DNA of 64,000 nt from Gracilaria domingensis (GCA_022539475.1 VCMS01000213.1:1-64000); one strand, 5' to 3'. Positions 29,959-40,001 are shown, counted from the stretch's first letter. Numbers and translations are program-made. Notes: a model not told the origin generated them from the letters alone.

Positions 29959-30259
29959 GCAAACGTGTTGCGCAGGATTAGCGCAGTTTGTTGGCGTGAG
30001 ACGATGGAGCGAAAGACTGGCAGCGCATTTTCGCTTCGCTCGCGGTGCAACCATGCGCAAACACACACCTGTGCGCCCTGTGAGCAGCTGTTCCGTGGAG
30101 TCACCGCTCTGAAAGTCGCACATTCGCACAGTTTTGAGGCTGATACGGTGCGCTTGCCATGCACCTTCACTCCCGCGCACTTCACCCAAGCTCTGTGCGC
30201 CTGCGACAGCACACCATCGGCGCTTTCGTGCGACGCACGTTGCTTCCCTTGTGTGATCT

Positions 30260-30504
30260 TGCAGCGGATGCATTCGAGAGCCGTCGGCGCTCACTGCAAT
30301 GAGCGGTACTGACGATGTGTGCATATGACCTCGCGGTGCTTTTCCGAAAGCGGTGCTGCTGTTGGCGTCCCATAGGTGCACTGCGCTGTCGTTCGAGCAT
30401 GACACGAAGGTGTTGCTCGTGCTCATCGCAACGCATGTCTGATGTCTCAACGTCAGTGAAATTGGGGCGAATGTCCTACGGCCTGCCCGCTCTGTGTCGC
30501 ACAA
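30260..30504 (-). pseudogene. WD40-repeat fragment
   Basis: The minus-strand frame from 30,504 reads TFAPISLTLRHQTCVAMS, then NTFVSCSNDSAVHLWDAN...GH...VPLIAVSADGSRM. This is one and a half WD40 blades of the type found in NACHT-WD40 proteins (SGSNDxTVRLWD consensus). Upstream and downstream sequence loses the pattern and the frame, so this is a gene remnant. It could derive from a larger WD40 gene elsewhere in the genome. Confidence 0.6.
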
Positions 30505-31765
30505 CTGATATGTGCCATCTCTTCTCCCGCATGCAAACCGAGATCCATCATCGCAAAAGCCGAAAAAGCGCCAGTGATTTGCACATTCGTGCTTGATGGG
30601 CAGCCCTTATCATGGTGTGCGTGCCGACATCATATCGATGATGATGAGCAGTATCTAGGTGCGGTGGGTCATTGAGTTCGGTGACACGGTGTGTGTGACG
30701 CTTGTGCGCACCAGAGCGATCCGGCGGACGGCCGAGTGAGAAGGAAGGAGAGCCCGAAGGAACGAACGGCTGGTTTCGTCTACGTTGTTCGGAAGCGACA
30801 CCGCCTGAGGCTTCGTAGGCATGTACCGACGGTAGCCCAAGAGGCCGCAAGAGCAAAAGCCATGCTTCAGGGAAACATCCACCGGCGTGTGTAGCGAAAC
30901 AGCGCTTCAACAAGAAGCTGTTCGTCTTGCGTTCAGATCTTGGATCCCCCCGTGGAACGGCTCCAACAACAAAAAAAAGTCGCTCATTTCCGCCCATCAT
31001 GGCATGATGCCTGACTGTTAGTCAGTGACTAACGCTGCCGGCAACACCATGCATACTCCATCAGAAACACTGGGCGGGTTCTCGAGATTCGAGATTACAA
31101 GTATAGATGACACAGGCGTCCAGTTGGCGCGCAGTTTCGTCCTCACCACTGGAGTCCCACGCTTGCAATTGGTTTGTGGTTTGGACACGTCCTAGGCTTG
31201 GGTCAGGCCGCCAAGCGGCCTCACCCAAGCCTGACTGCTGACCATCGTGAAAGCGCCTGTCTCAGTGGCGAGAGCGCCTAGCCTTCGAACAGAATCGCCA
31301 ATTTTGTCGCCCCCAATGGAGCCCTCGCTAACACCAGCACGCAAACCCGACGCCTTCGCGAAACCCCAATGCTCATACCTTTCTTGCGCTTCTAGCTCCT
31401 TTCTTTGCACACACTCTCGAGTTAACGGGCAAGCCGAGCGAAAGCGCTCCTGCTAAAAACGCCTGGCAGTCGCCTCCACATAAGTCTTCTTAGCCAGACT
31501 TTGTCGTGGGTTGCAAAGTAAGGATAACCCAGGAATTGCAAAACCCTTACCTCGCCATCTACGTGTACTGCAAAAGGGCTATGGAAATCTTACCCTTGTA
31601 CATGGGACTTTTGCATAAGAAAACTGTCGGATACCCGAAGACTGTCACTCATCAGACTGTCCGGTTTTGCTATTACGTTTTGCTCACTACACGTATTCAA
31701 GATCGTTCAGCTTCAATCCCCTTGTGACGTACACAAGTAAATGCTTCACTATTCATTCCTCTTGG
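30505..31765. other. Intergenic DNA with an 18-bp hairpin
   Basis: No convincing gene. The hairpin at 31,194-31,232 has 18-bp arms with one mismatch and a 3-nt loop (AGGCTTGGGTCAGGCCGC). TTAGTCA words at 31,015-31,030 resemble those of the nearby hAT MITE. Confidence 0.4.
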
Positions 31766-32944
31766 TTAAGCAGCTGGAACCAAGAACTTGGCCTGTGCCA
31801 TAAACATTCTGCCTCCTAACCCTTGTGGAGACAAGTCGACGAGCTTCACTTGCATACAATTCTGCACAAGATGATCATTTTGACCTTCGACGAAGTATTC
31901 TGCATCGTCTTTCTCGACCTCCTTCAGTGTGATGAGATCTCCCTCATCGTGAAGACTAACGTACTTACCGTTCTTTTTCAACCAAACTAGTGCAGACTTC
32001 TCCGTGGTTTCGGTTTCCATTTCGATTACGATGTTGTCTTTCTCGCTGAATTCTTTTTCCGTCCCGTCTTCTGATTGAACCGAGCTCAGCTTCACTTTCA
32101 CAAAACCTTCAGCGGTCACCTCCTTTTGTGATCCTGAAGCGGAAACTAAAGAACGTGTGAAACTTCTTGGCTGAATGGTTTTCGGATCTTCATTTGTCCA
32201 GCTTCTCCTGCTTGAATCCAGTTTATGAAGTTGTTTATCGACTGAAGCCAGCGTGACATTATCGAACATTTGTTTGGGACCTGCGAGAAGTTTAGAGAAC
32301 TTCTGGAATTGTGATATGACATACTCTTGGTCTTTGCTTAGGTTTATGGTTCGAAGTAAGGCCTTCAGAAGAGCTGACCAGTACCCAATGACGCGCATTT
32401 GCTCCAGAGCCAGCTTTGCCTTTCGCCGGTTCTGAAAGTTGTCCCGAATGTTTCTTCTGAGCTCCTTTCTCATCTTGGCACCCTCAATTGCTCCTGCGAT
32501 CAACCCCGCTATGGCAACAACGGCGAACACAATACCGAGAGCTGCTAGAGCCGCGCCACCAGTCGCAAGCGTGATTGCGCCCATCATGACTAGCACTCCA
32601 ACAATAACTGCCCCGCCGAGAGACACGAGAGAGGTGACACCGGTGATAATGCCATCCACTCTGTTGTTTTTGTCCATCCTCTCGAGAAGATCTTCGTAGT
32701 CTTTCAACGCCTGACCAGACAAGCTTTGACGAGCTGCTTGATTGAGTTCGTCAACGGAGCTGAAACCAAGAGACTTCAAAATGTCGTTCATGAGCGGTTC
32801 CATTTGATCTACTGTTCTGAGGTATTGTTGTCGCAACGACTCATACTCTCTTTGGATGCCTTTGATATCGGCATAGAGCTGCTCTGCTCTTCTGCGACGA
32901 TCCGGATTGGCAGGGTAGAACATGTCACTCATTGTATTTCCCAT
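31766..32944 (-). CDS. Helical family protein C with extra C-terminal domain
   Basis: 392 residues from the ATG at 32,944 (MGNTMSDMFYPANPDRR). The MGxxxS start fits N-myristoylation. MSDMFYPANP corresponds to the exon 1/exon 2 junction of A, B and D, but there is no intron here, so this gene either lost it or arose by retroposition. Residues 15-95 are helical, 99-153 are strongly hydrophobic (two membrane-capable stretches separated by TGG), and the signature GAIEGAKMRKELRRNIRDNFQNRR follows. LDSSRRSWTNEDP ends the shared part. A unique ~110-residue C-terminal domain (GFVKVKLSSVQSEDG...KSALVWLKKNGKYVSLHDEGDL...) looks β-rich. The frame is open upstream to 33,097, so an earlier start is possible. 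Function unknown; membrane association is likely. Confidence 0.75.
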   Translation of the reverse strand: MGNTMSDMFYPANPDRRRRAEQLYADIKGIQREYESLRQQYLRTVDQMEPLMNDILKSLGFSSVDELNQAARQSLSGQALKDYEDLLERMDKNNRVDGIITGVTSLVSLGGAVIVGVLVMMGAITLATGGAALAALGIVFAVVAIAGLIAGAIEGAKMRKELRRNIRDNFQNRRKAKLALEQMRVIGYWSALLKALLRTINLSKDQEYVISQFQKFSKLLAGPKQMFDNVTLASVDKQLHKLDSSRRSWTNEDPKTIQPRSFTRSLVSASGSQKEVTAEGFVKVKLSSVQSEDGTEKEFSEKDNIVIEMETETTEKSALVWLKKNGKYVSLHDEGDLITLKEVEKDDAEYFVEGQNDHLVQNCMQVKLVDLSPQGLGGRMFMAQAKFLVPAA

Positions 32945-33284
32945 GTTGAGAATGGATGCGTGTGTTGAGCAAGAGAATGCGCTTCTGCAGATTAGAGCCG
33001 GTGCGGACGATGGTGGAACTTCGGAAGTGCAGCCTTGGAGTGGTTGTTGTGGTCCGGGTACTTGTTCGTCATGAGCTATTTTTACCACGCTTTTCAAAAG
33101 AGATGGCAGGCAAGGTTTAAACCAGGTTTGGGATGCTGAGGTTAAGGATACTCTTGCGTCTTCGTAATGTGTGACATAACTTTAACGCTACTACGATACG
33201 TGTAAGGTACAAATGCCCTGAATGGAACGAAGATATGCCCAACTCATCGATTCGACATTGTCAAAAGCAAAATCTGGCAACTGA

Positions 33285-33336
33285 ACTTTCCACAATGCGA
33301 GTGGGCCACTTGTCGCCCACTCGCATTGTGGAAAGT
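33285..33336. repeat. Perfect 21-bp hairpin
   Basis: Arms of 21 bp (33,285-33,305 and 33,316-33,336, starting ACTTTCCACAATGCGAG) pair perfectly around a 10-nt loop. It lies in the region upstream of genes C and D, about 340 bp from the start of C. Confidence 0.75.
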
Positions 33337-33470
33337 CATGTTTGAGCTCGGAGTTCTGAATGTTACGTAACCCCTGTACGTAACTTAACTGCTGGTGTAC
33401 ACAGTACATGTAGATGTCAGGTTGCCTCCTAATTGGCTAAAAGAATCGTTTTGTTACACCGGTGCCCCAA

Positions 33471-33830
33471 ATGATAGAGGACCTAACTGACAGCGAATGT
33501 GGAATTGCCGTTGTGTACCACAGGGAGATCCCAGCAGCAATAATAATGGATTCCCAGACTTCCGGCTCCCGGATTTTAGGGTTTTCGTCGCCGACTCTTA
33601 CGAGAAAACAAGTTCTCAGTACTTTCATATCCACGGCATGGATGAAAACAGACGCGGATGAGACGTTGATGGTTCTCGTGATGACTCTGCAAAAAACGAA
33701 GCTGGTGATAAAGTTAAAACAGCTGTATCAGGCTTTGATGAAAGCGGTCCCCGCAGCTGCGTTGCCGGATGCTGACGCTCAACGTGTGGATACCACATAT
33801 ATTGATACTGATGATAATTCTGACAGATAG
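33471..33830 (+). CDS. Small hypothetical ORF between genes C and D
   Basis: About 119 codons from an ATG at 33,471 (MIEDLTDSECGIAVVYH), ending in an acidic DDNSDR. It contains a helical KLVIKLKQLYQALMKAV segment. No family recognised and no supporting promoter; it could be fortuitous. Confidence 0.25.
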   Translation: MIEDLTDSECGIAVVYHREIPAAIIMDSQTSGSRILGFSSPTLTRKQVLSTFISTAWMKTDADETLMVLVMTLQKTKLVIKLKQLYQALMKAVPAAALPDADAQRVDTTYIDTDDNSDR

Positions 33831-34248
33831 ATACATCAGAGTTTCATTGAAGAGGTAGAATAATGTTATTCTCAGACGCCAACGCAGGTTTTGCACCTAT
33901 CGTTTTCATCTCGCGAATGAACAGTATGACACACGTACTCTGGCTACTGCCACTCACACTCAGTCGGACACGGCGCAACATGTAGGTAAATGAGAACGGG
34001 CTCATGAAAAGATAACGCCCTTGCGTATCCTTACGCGTTGCTGCGTTGCTTTCCTTCTTCAATCCACTACTGTACTATTGTCGTGCCTCTTCGTGCCGCA
34101 ACTCTTTCATCTTACCACGACCAAACCTGTCGTGGCCGCTTGTGAAATTTGACAGTGATCAAGTGTAACCAAAATTCGTTCGTCTTCCCAGCGCTTAATC
34201 CTTCTGTCATACAGAATCTGTATCTGTCTAGCGATCTTCTTCGTTCCG

Positions 34249-34256
34249 TATAAAAG
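34249..34256 (+). promoter_or_regulatory. TATA box of gene D
   Basis: TATAAAAG, 141 bp upstream of the ATG at 34,390, in the same form as the epimerase TATA box. It implies a 5'UTR of about 110 nt. Confidence 0.6.
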
Positions 34257-34389
34257 CTCATCCCCCGGTCTACACCCCCCATCGATCACCCTCTCACTCT
34301 CACCACACACATCCATACCATCTCTCAAATCACAATCCATCAGCTCTTCTTCATACGTTTGATACCTTCTTCTGTCGTAACTATCCGTC

Positions 34390-35470
34390 ATGTCTATTGA
34401 TCTTTTCTTTCCAGGTATGTTCACATTTACTACGCTGCCTATCATCTCCCATTTTCCTGTAGGACCAATGTTGCTGACCAACAACGCTCTCCAATCATAC
34501 AGCGAATCGCAGCCGCGCCCAACGCCTTACTGAACTCGTCGATGATATCACTGCCATGCAGAGGGAGCTCAAGCTCGACTCCGACAACCTCGATGCAAAG
34601 GATGAGAGTATGAGGCCATTAATGAACAAGATCATGGACGCGAACGGCCTTACAACGTTTGACGAACTTGTTGAAAGATCGATTCAAGTATTGAGTGCAG
34701 ACGAAGCTCAGGACATCAGGGACATGCTCGAGGAGATTAAGAAGACGAATACTGCAATCGAGCAGACTTTCGGGGTTTTTGCGCTGCTTACGCTGAGCGC
34801 CACTACTGCCGCCGCTTCAGCTAAAGCGGTTCAGTTGCTCAAGAGCGGTGCACTGGTGACCTCCAGTCGTCTCGTTATTCGCGGTATTGCTCGTGCTATA
34901 TCTGGGGGTGCGAATGCTTTGGAGGAAGCTGCTGCACTTTTCAGGGCTGCGAGAACAGCGTCCACTGTTCTGCTGAGAAACTTTGAAACCGGTACGAAGG
35001 TTGGGCGAGTAACAAAGTTTGTGAAAGTGGCTGGCAAGGTTATGTCTGTTGTTGGATTCTTTGCCGATGCCATCGTGGCAGTAATCGCTGCGGTCGAAGG
35101 CGCCAGACAGAAGGAAGAACTAATTAATGCAATCAAGGAAAACTTTGTCAAACGTCTTGAGGTGGCTTTGATCAACGAGCTCGGTACGGCTGCAGTGTCT
35201 TTCAATGGAAACTTGGAATCTGTTCTGCTGATCGAGAACCAGATCGTAGAAAATCCCCTCCTGGAGGATGCTCTTCGCCCGACGATCGATATTCTTACCG
35301 ACAATGTTGTGAAGCAGATGGAGGCACGATTCGAAGAGTTGTCCTACGAGGGTGCGGCTGAAACGTTCACGCAGTTGGACAGCAGCCGTAACAGCTTCAC
35401 TGATGATGACCCGACTGTAGCGGAGGCTATTAAGAAGCTTGACTCGGAGGAGAGTGTTGCTTTCAGCTAA
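34390..35470 (+). CDS. Helical family protein D (two exons)
   Basis: Exon 1 is 34,390-34,414 (25 nt, MSIDLFFP plus one base). The intron is 34,415-34,502 (88 nt, GTATGT donor, CTGAC near the acceptor, CATACAG acceptor) and exon 2 is 34,503-35,470, together 330 residues, the same length as protein A. The N-terminus (PANRSRAQRLTELVDDITAMQ) is helical. Residues 98-120 and 188-208 are hydrophobic, with the signature AAVEGARQKEELINAIKENFVKR; LDSSRNSFTDDDP is near the end. Transcribed divergently from C. Lack of a signal peptide and the amphipathic/hydrophobic layout suggest an intracellular protein able to associate with membranes. Defence or membrane-remodelling roles are speculation. Confidence 0.8.
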
Positions 35471-36918
35471 AGTGGCTGGGAGATTACCTGGGAAGCATGT
35501 CAGCACGGTGAGGAGAAGTGTTGATACCTGTATGCATTCCTGGAGTTGAAACATGATTGACTGGTTGCCAGTTTAACAAACTATAATCTACTTCATTGCC
35601 TTAGATATTTGAGTAAACGCGATCGCGATTGCACTTTCTAGAACAAACGTTCCTTATTTCTTTATTTCTGTCAACACCCGAGCAACATATGAAACAACGA
35701 AACTGATGCACAGTGTTGTGCGGAGTTTGAGTGGATAGTTACCCGATTTGGGTTCTACCCGGAAACGGTAGCCCTTTTATCTTAGTCGAAGCACTGTAAA
35801 ACGCTGATAAAACCAGTACTAGTATGTAAAAGCCTACTTTAGGGAGCTTCATCCACACAATTCAGTGTAGCTATCAATAACAGATAATCTAAGAATAATC
35901 TTTTCATGTTAGATCTGACAATTTAAACTCAAGTCATTACATCATCCCCCACATTGTCAGATCTCTTGCAGACCAAGTGCATTTCGCAACTCCAGAAACC
36001 TATCTCGGTGCAATGGTTTTGTGAGTGCAGGAGTAAGGAGGAAACTTCGTTGAGCGTTGCGAGCGTTGCTAGGAGCATTACAGTACTTTTCGTCGACTTG
36101 GGCGCAAAATTGGCTACGTGTCCACCTCTCGCCATTTTATCAGCCGTACACGTACTAATGGTGCACTCGAACGATGCAGTCGGGAGCGCTTTCACCGACT
36201 TCCGAGCACTGCCGTCAACAGTCGACCGCGTCAACAGCGGCCATGGAGAGGAACACTGCAGATGCCATCCTCCCTGCACACTCCCCCTGCGCGCGCATGG
36301 CGCGCGGTGGCGTTCACAGCGCCTCATCGCCGCGCCATGCCCTCGCGCTCCGCTTTCCTGCTGCGTTGCTTCCGAGACAAGCACCACGACGAGCACTCGG
36401 TTGAAGCTTCGCCTCGGCGGACGCCGCTCCAACGCAACGCGTCCTCCGCGCATGTCTTGTGACACCAGCTCGCCACGTCTGTCCGCCTCGTCCACCTCGT
36501 CCGCCTCGTCATCCGCCGGCTGCGCATTTTCAATCCACACGTTCCATCTAAATCGCCGTCGTACCGTCCATCAAACACGGCCGCACCCGATCGACCACGG
36601 CGTGCACCACATCTTCAACTTTCGCGTTCGTCACTGGCAGCCGCGCCACCCACTCCCAAACTCTTTCTCTCCCTCTGCCGTCTCGACCAACTGCAGCACC
36701 TCGACGCGCCATGTAGTACCGAGCTGCAGGGTGGCCGTAACTTACTTGCTGCACGTCCTAAGCGCTCAGTGTGTTCACTCAACTTAGGGCGCAAACCAGC
36801 GCTGCGGAGATATTTGTACGGAGCAGCCACTTCGCTAAGCCACCATCACCGCCGAGCCAGCGTACATTTCATAGACATCCGCACGAGTGCTTGTGCTTGT
36901 CGTTCTACATCCACTCCC
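35471..36918. other. Intergenic region, possible missed exons on minus strand
   Basis: 35,471-35,930 is AT-rich and without structure. From 35,929 to 36,754 several frames are open on both strands in GC-rich DNA. A minus-strand stretch at 36,548-36,754 (HPAARYYMARR..., RVWEWVARLPVTNAKVEDVV) looks the most protein-like, but I could not connect it to splice sites or a known family. Confidence 0.3.
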
Positions 36919-39489
36919 TCAGCCATCGTGCGAGAACTTCGTCACAAAATATGTGAGATTGATGTAATAGCCCTCCTCAGTCAGTTCTTCCCCCAGGTTG
37001 TCCTCAATACATTGTTCCACAGCACCCTGCAATTCTTCAATGTCTGACTTTGATCCGAACTTTATCGAAGGCGGAGAAATACAACACTCTTCCAGAAATT
37101 GCACCAAACAATCATTTAAACTAGATCGCAGGCGAGTCTCCGCATCACTTGAACCGAAAACGAACTGCGTCCATTCGCATGCCATGTCGACAATTGCCGC
37201 CTGTAAATTGCCCGATGCTAGAGTTGGTTGATCGGTATGCTGCTGAACGTATTGGTGCACAAATTGAACCATCCTCAACTTATATCCGATTTTCATTTCG
37301 GGTGGATGTATTTCACACTGTACAAATTCTCTAGCCTTGTTCGTGAACCTGGAAATGTTGCATGACCTGCCTCGGCTCAGAGTGCGTGGTGAAACCTTCT
37401 CACGGAGCAGAAAGTGCTTTAGACACTCGTTCCAACGACCGAACAACTCTTCGCTGTTGTTCGAAGCGTTCAAGACAAAGTGTGTCCAAGTTTTGGCCAA
37501 CTCGGCGGTTGCCATCGTTGAATCGTATCGATTTAGGCGTTCTTGCGATTTTTCTTTGTCACGGATAGAGTGATCTCCATTGAGAACAAAATCTATTTCA
37601 TTAGAAGCATACTCACGGGAATCAGCGTCACAAAAGTCACTCTCACTTTCGTTGGGATCACTCCGATTGAAATCACTTTCGTCAGCAGCGGTATTTTCAA
37701 AGAGAGCGAAATGGCTATCCAAACCAGACTTGCTTTCGCCACGGTGATCAAATTGATCACTGTCATAACTGGGCGAAAATGCTTCCGGAAGAGGCGCGTC
37801 GTTCTTGGTGGGGGCAAGAGTGACACTCGCGCGATTGTAAAACAGACAGCGGACCTGTTCTTTGGTAAACCCGTACTCTTCGAAGACGCAAACAATTTGA
37901 GCTTGCTTGGTCTCTGATAACGTGGAGAAATTACATTGCTCCAGAATGGCACTGGCTGTCGATAAGGAGTATTCGACTACATCTGCGCCAGATAATTCAC
38001 CACAAAGCTCTGCAGCGACTTCGAGAGCGTTGGAAACCGCTCCTCCAGCAATTGGAATCAATTTCAACGCTATAGCTATAACGTTGCAAACCAACTGCTG
38101 CTGACGATACGCATCAAACGCAGATCGCAGATCGCCTATCGTTGTTTCCAACGTCGTGAGGCGTTCGAAAAGCGTGAGGCATGCTTTCTTCAAGACAAAC
38201 AGCTCCGAGTTCACCGATTGACGTTGGTGAATGCCTTGAATATAAGCATCAGCGGAATCAATGAGGTTCATTTGTTTGGCTTTGTGAAGGCAGTGGAAAA
38301 CGACACGCTTGTCTTCGTGGTTACTTATGGTTAGATCCGTCACGGTGCAATACAGTTGGTCCTTCCAGAAATACAGCTTTCCGTCAGGGTGCTCGGGATC
38401 GATGTGACAGTCGGTGATAGCGAGCACGAGAAGGTCGTGAGCGGCTTTCCATTCGGGAAGCGAACGAGAGCAGTTTTTTTTGTTGATGAGCTCGGTGCAG
38501 GGCTCTGAAGCGATGACGGAATTCTGTAGGACCGACCGCAATGCGTCTTGTAGTGGAGAGAGAGGAGTAAGGGTGGGGATTGCAGCTGGAGGAAGAGGAG
38601 GCAACGTCGGTGACTTAACGCGTCCGGCGGCACGCATTTGCTTATACAGCTCGTTGTCTTTCGTCTTCAGTGACCAACATGCAGGGCGCAGATTGTAATC
38701 TCTCTTCAACGGACGAGCTCCGGCGCGCCAGAGCATGGCTGCCAGCTGCGTGTGCCCTTCATCGGCGGCAAGATGCAGCGCAGTATAACCATCCTCTTTC
38801 TGAGCGTTTACGTCGGCTCCGCCGTATAACAGTGAGACGGCAATGTTCATGTGTCCGCCGTGAGCAGCGTGATGCAATGCATTCCAACCGTAGATTCCAG
38901 CCCTGTGCACGTCGGCGCCGCATTGAAGCAGCTCGTTCACCACCTCCTTGTGTCCAGTAGCAGCAGAAAGATGCAACGCATTTATACCACGGTTGTTTGC
39001 GCTGTGCAGATCAGCGTCGCGCTGGAGCAGCTCGTTCACCACCTCCGTGTGCCCATTGTGGGCGGCAAGATGCAACGCATTCCACCCAAGCTTGTCTGCG
39101 CTGGTCACGTCGGCGCCGCGCTGCAGCAGCTTCCTCACCATCCCGTTGTGTCCGCCGCGAGCGGCAAAATGCAAGACATTCCATCCATCGCTGTCTGCGC
39201 TGTGCAAGTCGGCGCCGCGCTGCAACAGCTCGTTCACCACCTCCGTGTGCCCATCGTGAGCGGCATGATGCAATGCATTCATACCGTTGCTGTCTGCGAT
39301 GTGTAAGTCGGCGCCGCGCTGCAGCAGCTCGTTTACCACCTCCATGTGTCCGCCGGCAGCGGCACGATGCAACGCATTTTGTCCGACCTGGTCTGTGCTG
39401 TGCACGACGGCGCTGGTTTCAAGAATGCGCCGCACGCGATTCAGATCGCCGTCGTTGGCGGCTTTCCTGAGCTCTTCGCCGGGTTCCAT
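36919..39489 (-). CDS. Ankyrin-repeat protein with helical middle and duplicated C-terminal module
   Basis: 856 residues from MEPGEELRKAANDGD (ATG at 39,489, chosen because ankyrin repeat 1 begins there; the frame is open 40 codons further up). Residues ~3-266 form eight 33-residue ankyrin repeats (consensus GWNALHHAAHGGHxEVVNELLQRGADLHSADS), a protein-protein interaction surface. A Pro-rich linker leads to a helical region with a hydrophobic, Gly-containing stretch (VIAIALKLIPIAGGAVSNALEVA). A Ser/Asp/Glu-rich disordered segment follows. The last ~190 residues contain two similar ~85-residue modules (TWTHFVLNAS... and EWTQFVFGSS...). No catalytic domain is seen. It is probably a cytosolic scaffold or signalling protein; function unknown. 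Confidence 0.8.
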   Translation of the reverse strand: MEPGEELRKAANDGDLNRVRRILETSAVVHSTDQVGQNALHRAAAGGHMEVVNELLQRGADLHIADSNGMNALHHAAHDGHTEVVNELLQRGADLHSADSDGWNVLHFAARGGHNGMVRKLLQRGADVTSADKLGWNALHLAAHNGHTEVVNELLQRDADLHSANNRGINALHLSAATGHKEVVNELLQCGADVHRAGIYGWNALHHAAHGGHMNIAVSLLYGGADVNAQKEDGYTALHLAADEGHTQLAAMLWRAGARPLKRDYNLRPACWSLKTKDNELYKQMRAAGRVKSPTLPPLPPAAIPTLTPLSPLQDALRSVLQNSVIASEPCTELINKKNCSRSLPEWKAAHDLLVLAITDCHIDPEHPDGKLYFWKDQLYCTVTDLTISNHEDKRVVFHCLHKAKQMNLIDSADAYIQGIHQRQSVNSELFVLKKACLTLFERLTTLETTIGDLRSAFDAYRQQQLVCNVIAIALKLIPIAGGAVSNALEVAAELCGELSGADVVEYSLSTASAILEQCNFSTLSETKQAQIVCVFEEYGFTKEQVRCLFYNRASVTLAPTKNDAPLPEAFSPSYDSDQFDHRGESKSGLDSHFALFENTAADESDFNRSDPNESESDFCDADSREYASNEIDFVLNGDHSIRDKEKSQERLNRYDSTMATAELAKTWTHFVLNASNNSEELFGRWNECLKHFLLREKVSPRTLSRGRSCNISRFTNKAREFVQCEIHPPEMKIGYKLRMVQFVHQYVQQHTDQPTLASGNLQAAIVDMACEWTQFVFGSSDAETRLRSSLNDCLVQFLEECCISPPSIKFGSKSDIEELQGAVEQCIEDNLGEELTEEGYYINLTYFVTKFSHDG

Positions 39490-39616
39490 GCTTCGGTATG
39501 TCTCAAAAACGTGTAAGTGTAGCGGGTTGAGCGCTGGTGCGACGGCAAGGTTCCCTACTTGCTTCTTCACGGGAAGCGACTGTGAGCACTGTGGCGGCGC
39601 CAAACGCACATCAAGA

Positions 39617-39665
39617 CAGGGCCTGCGGAGTCTGGGTCATGATGAACCGAACTCCGCAGGCCCTG
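39617..39665. repeat. Perfect 15-bp hairpin upstream of ankyrin gene
   Basis: Arms CAGGGCCTGCGGAGT (39,617-39,631) and its complement (39,651-39,665) with a 19-nt loop, ~130 bp upstream of the ankyrin ATG. Confidence 0.7.
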
Positions 39666-39721
39666 CCTCAATAAGCGTTGACGAGCTGGAGCATTGGCGA
39701 ACGCCGCGCGGCTAACGGACA

Positions 39722-39767
39722 AGCTAAGCTTTTTCTTCACTCCATCGTCTGGAGAAAAAGCTTAGCT
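39722..39767. repeat. Perfect 15-bp hairpin beside MITE
   Basis: Arms AGCTAAGCTTTTTCT (39,722-39,736) and its complement (39,753-39,767). A third copy of TAAGCTTTTTCT lies just past the neighbouring MITE at about 39,999-40,010. Confidence 0.7.
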
Positions 39768-39782
39768 AGAGAGAGAGAAACC

Positions 39783-40001
39783 TAAGGCCCGTTCTACACC
39801 GGGACATGGACAGATTTGCAGCTGTCTATTGTCCACAATTTTGGGGTCGCTTCTGAGCGACCCCACTGAAGAGACACTTCAAAAATCGTTCTTTCAGATT
39901 TGTTTTTAATTTTTCTGCCGGCAAGGTTGATTTATTTTTAATTTTTATGGTACACGTGTGCCAATTTTGCGTGTCCATGTCCTAGTGTAGAACGGGTCTA
40001 A
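39783..40001. mobile_element. PIF/Harbinger-type MITE
   Basis: The element runs 39,786-39,998 (213 bp) between TAA target duplications (39,783-39,785 and 39,999-40,001). The terminal inverted repeats are 27 bp, starting G(G/A)CCCGTTCTACAC and continuing GGACATGGACA, with about three mismatches. The TAA duplication with GG/GA-starting termini fits PIF/Harbinger-type elements. The interior is AT-rich with a short hairpin (GGGGTCGCT...AGCGACCCC) and no ORF. Confidence 0.75.

Noticed and set aside
35929-36787. Overlapping 203- and 277-codon frames on opposite strands
   Set aside because: GC-rich DNA with open frames on both strands, no recognised domain, no splice or promoter evidence; left as unassigned.
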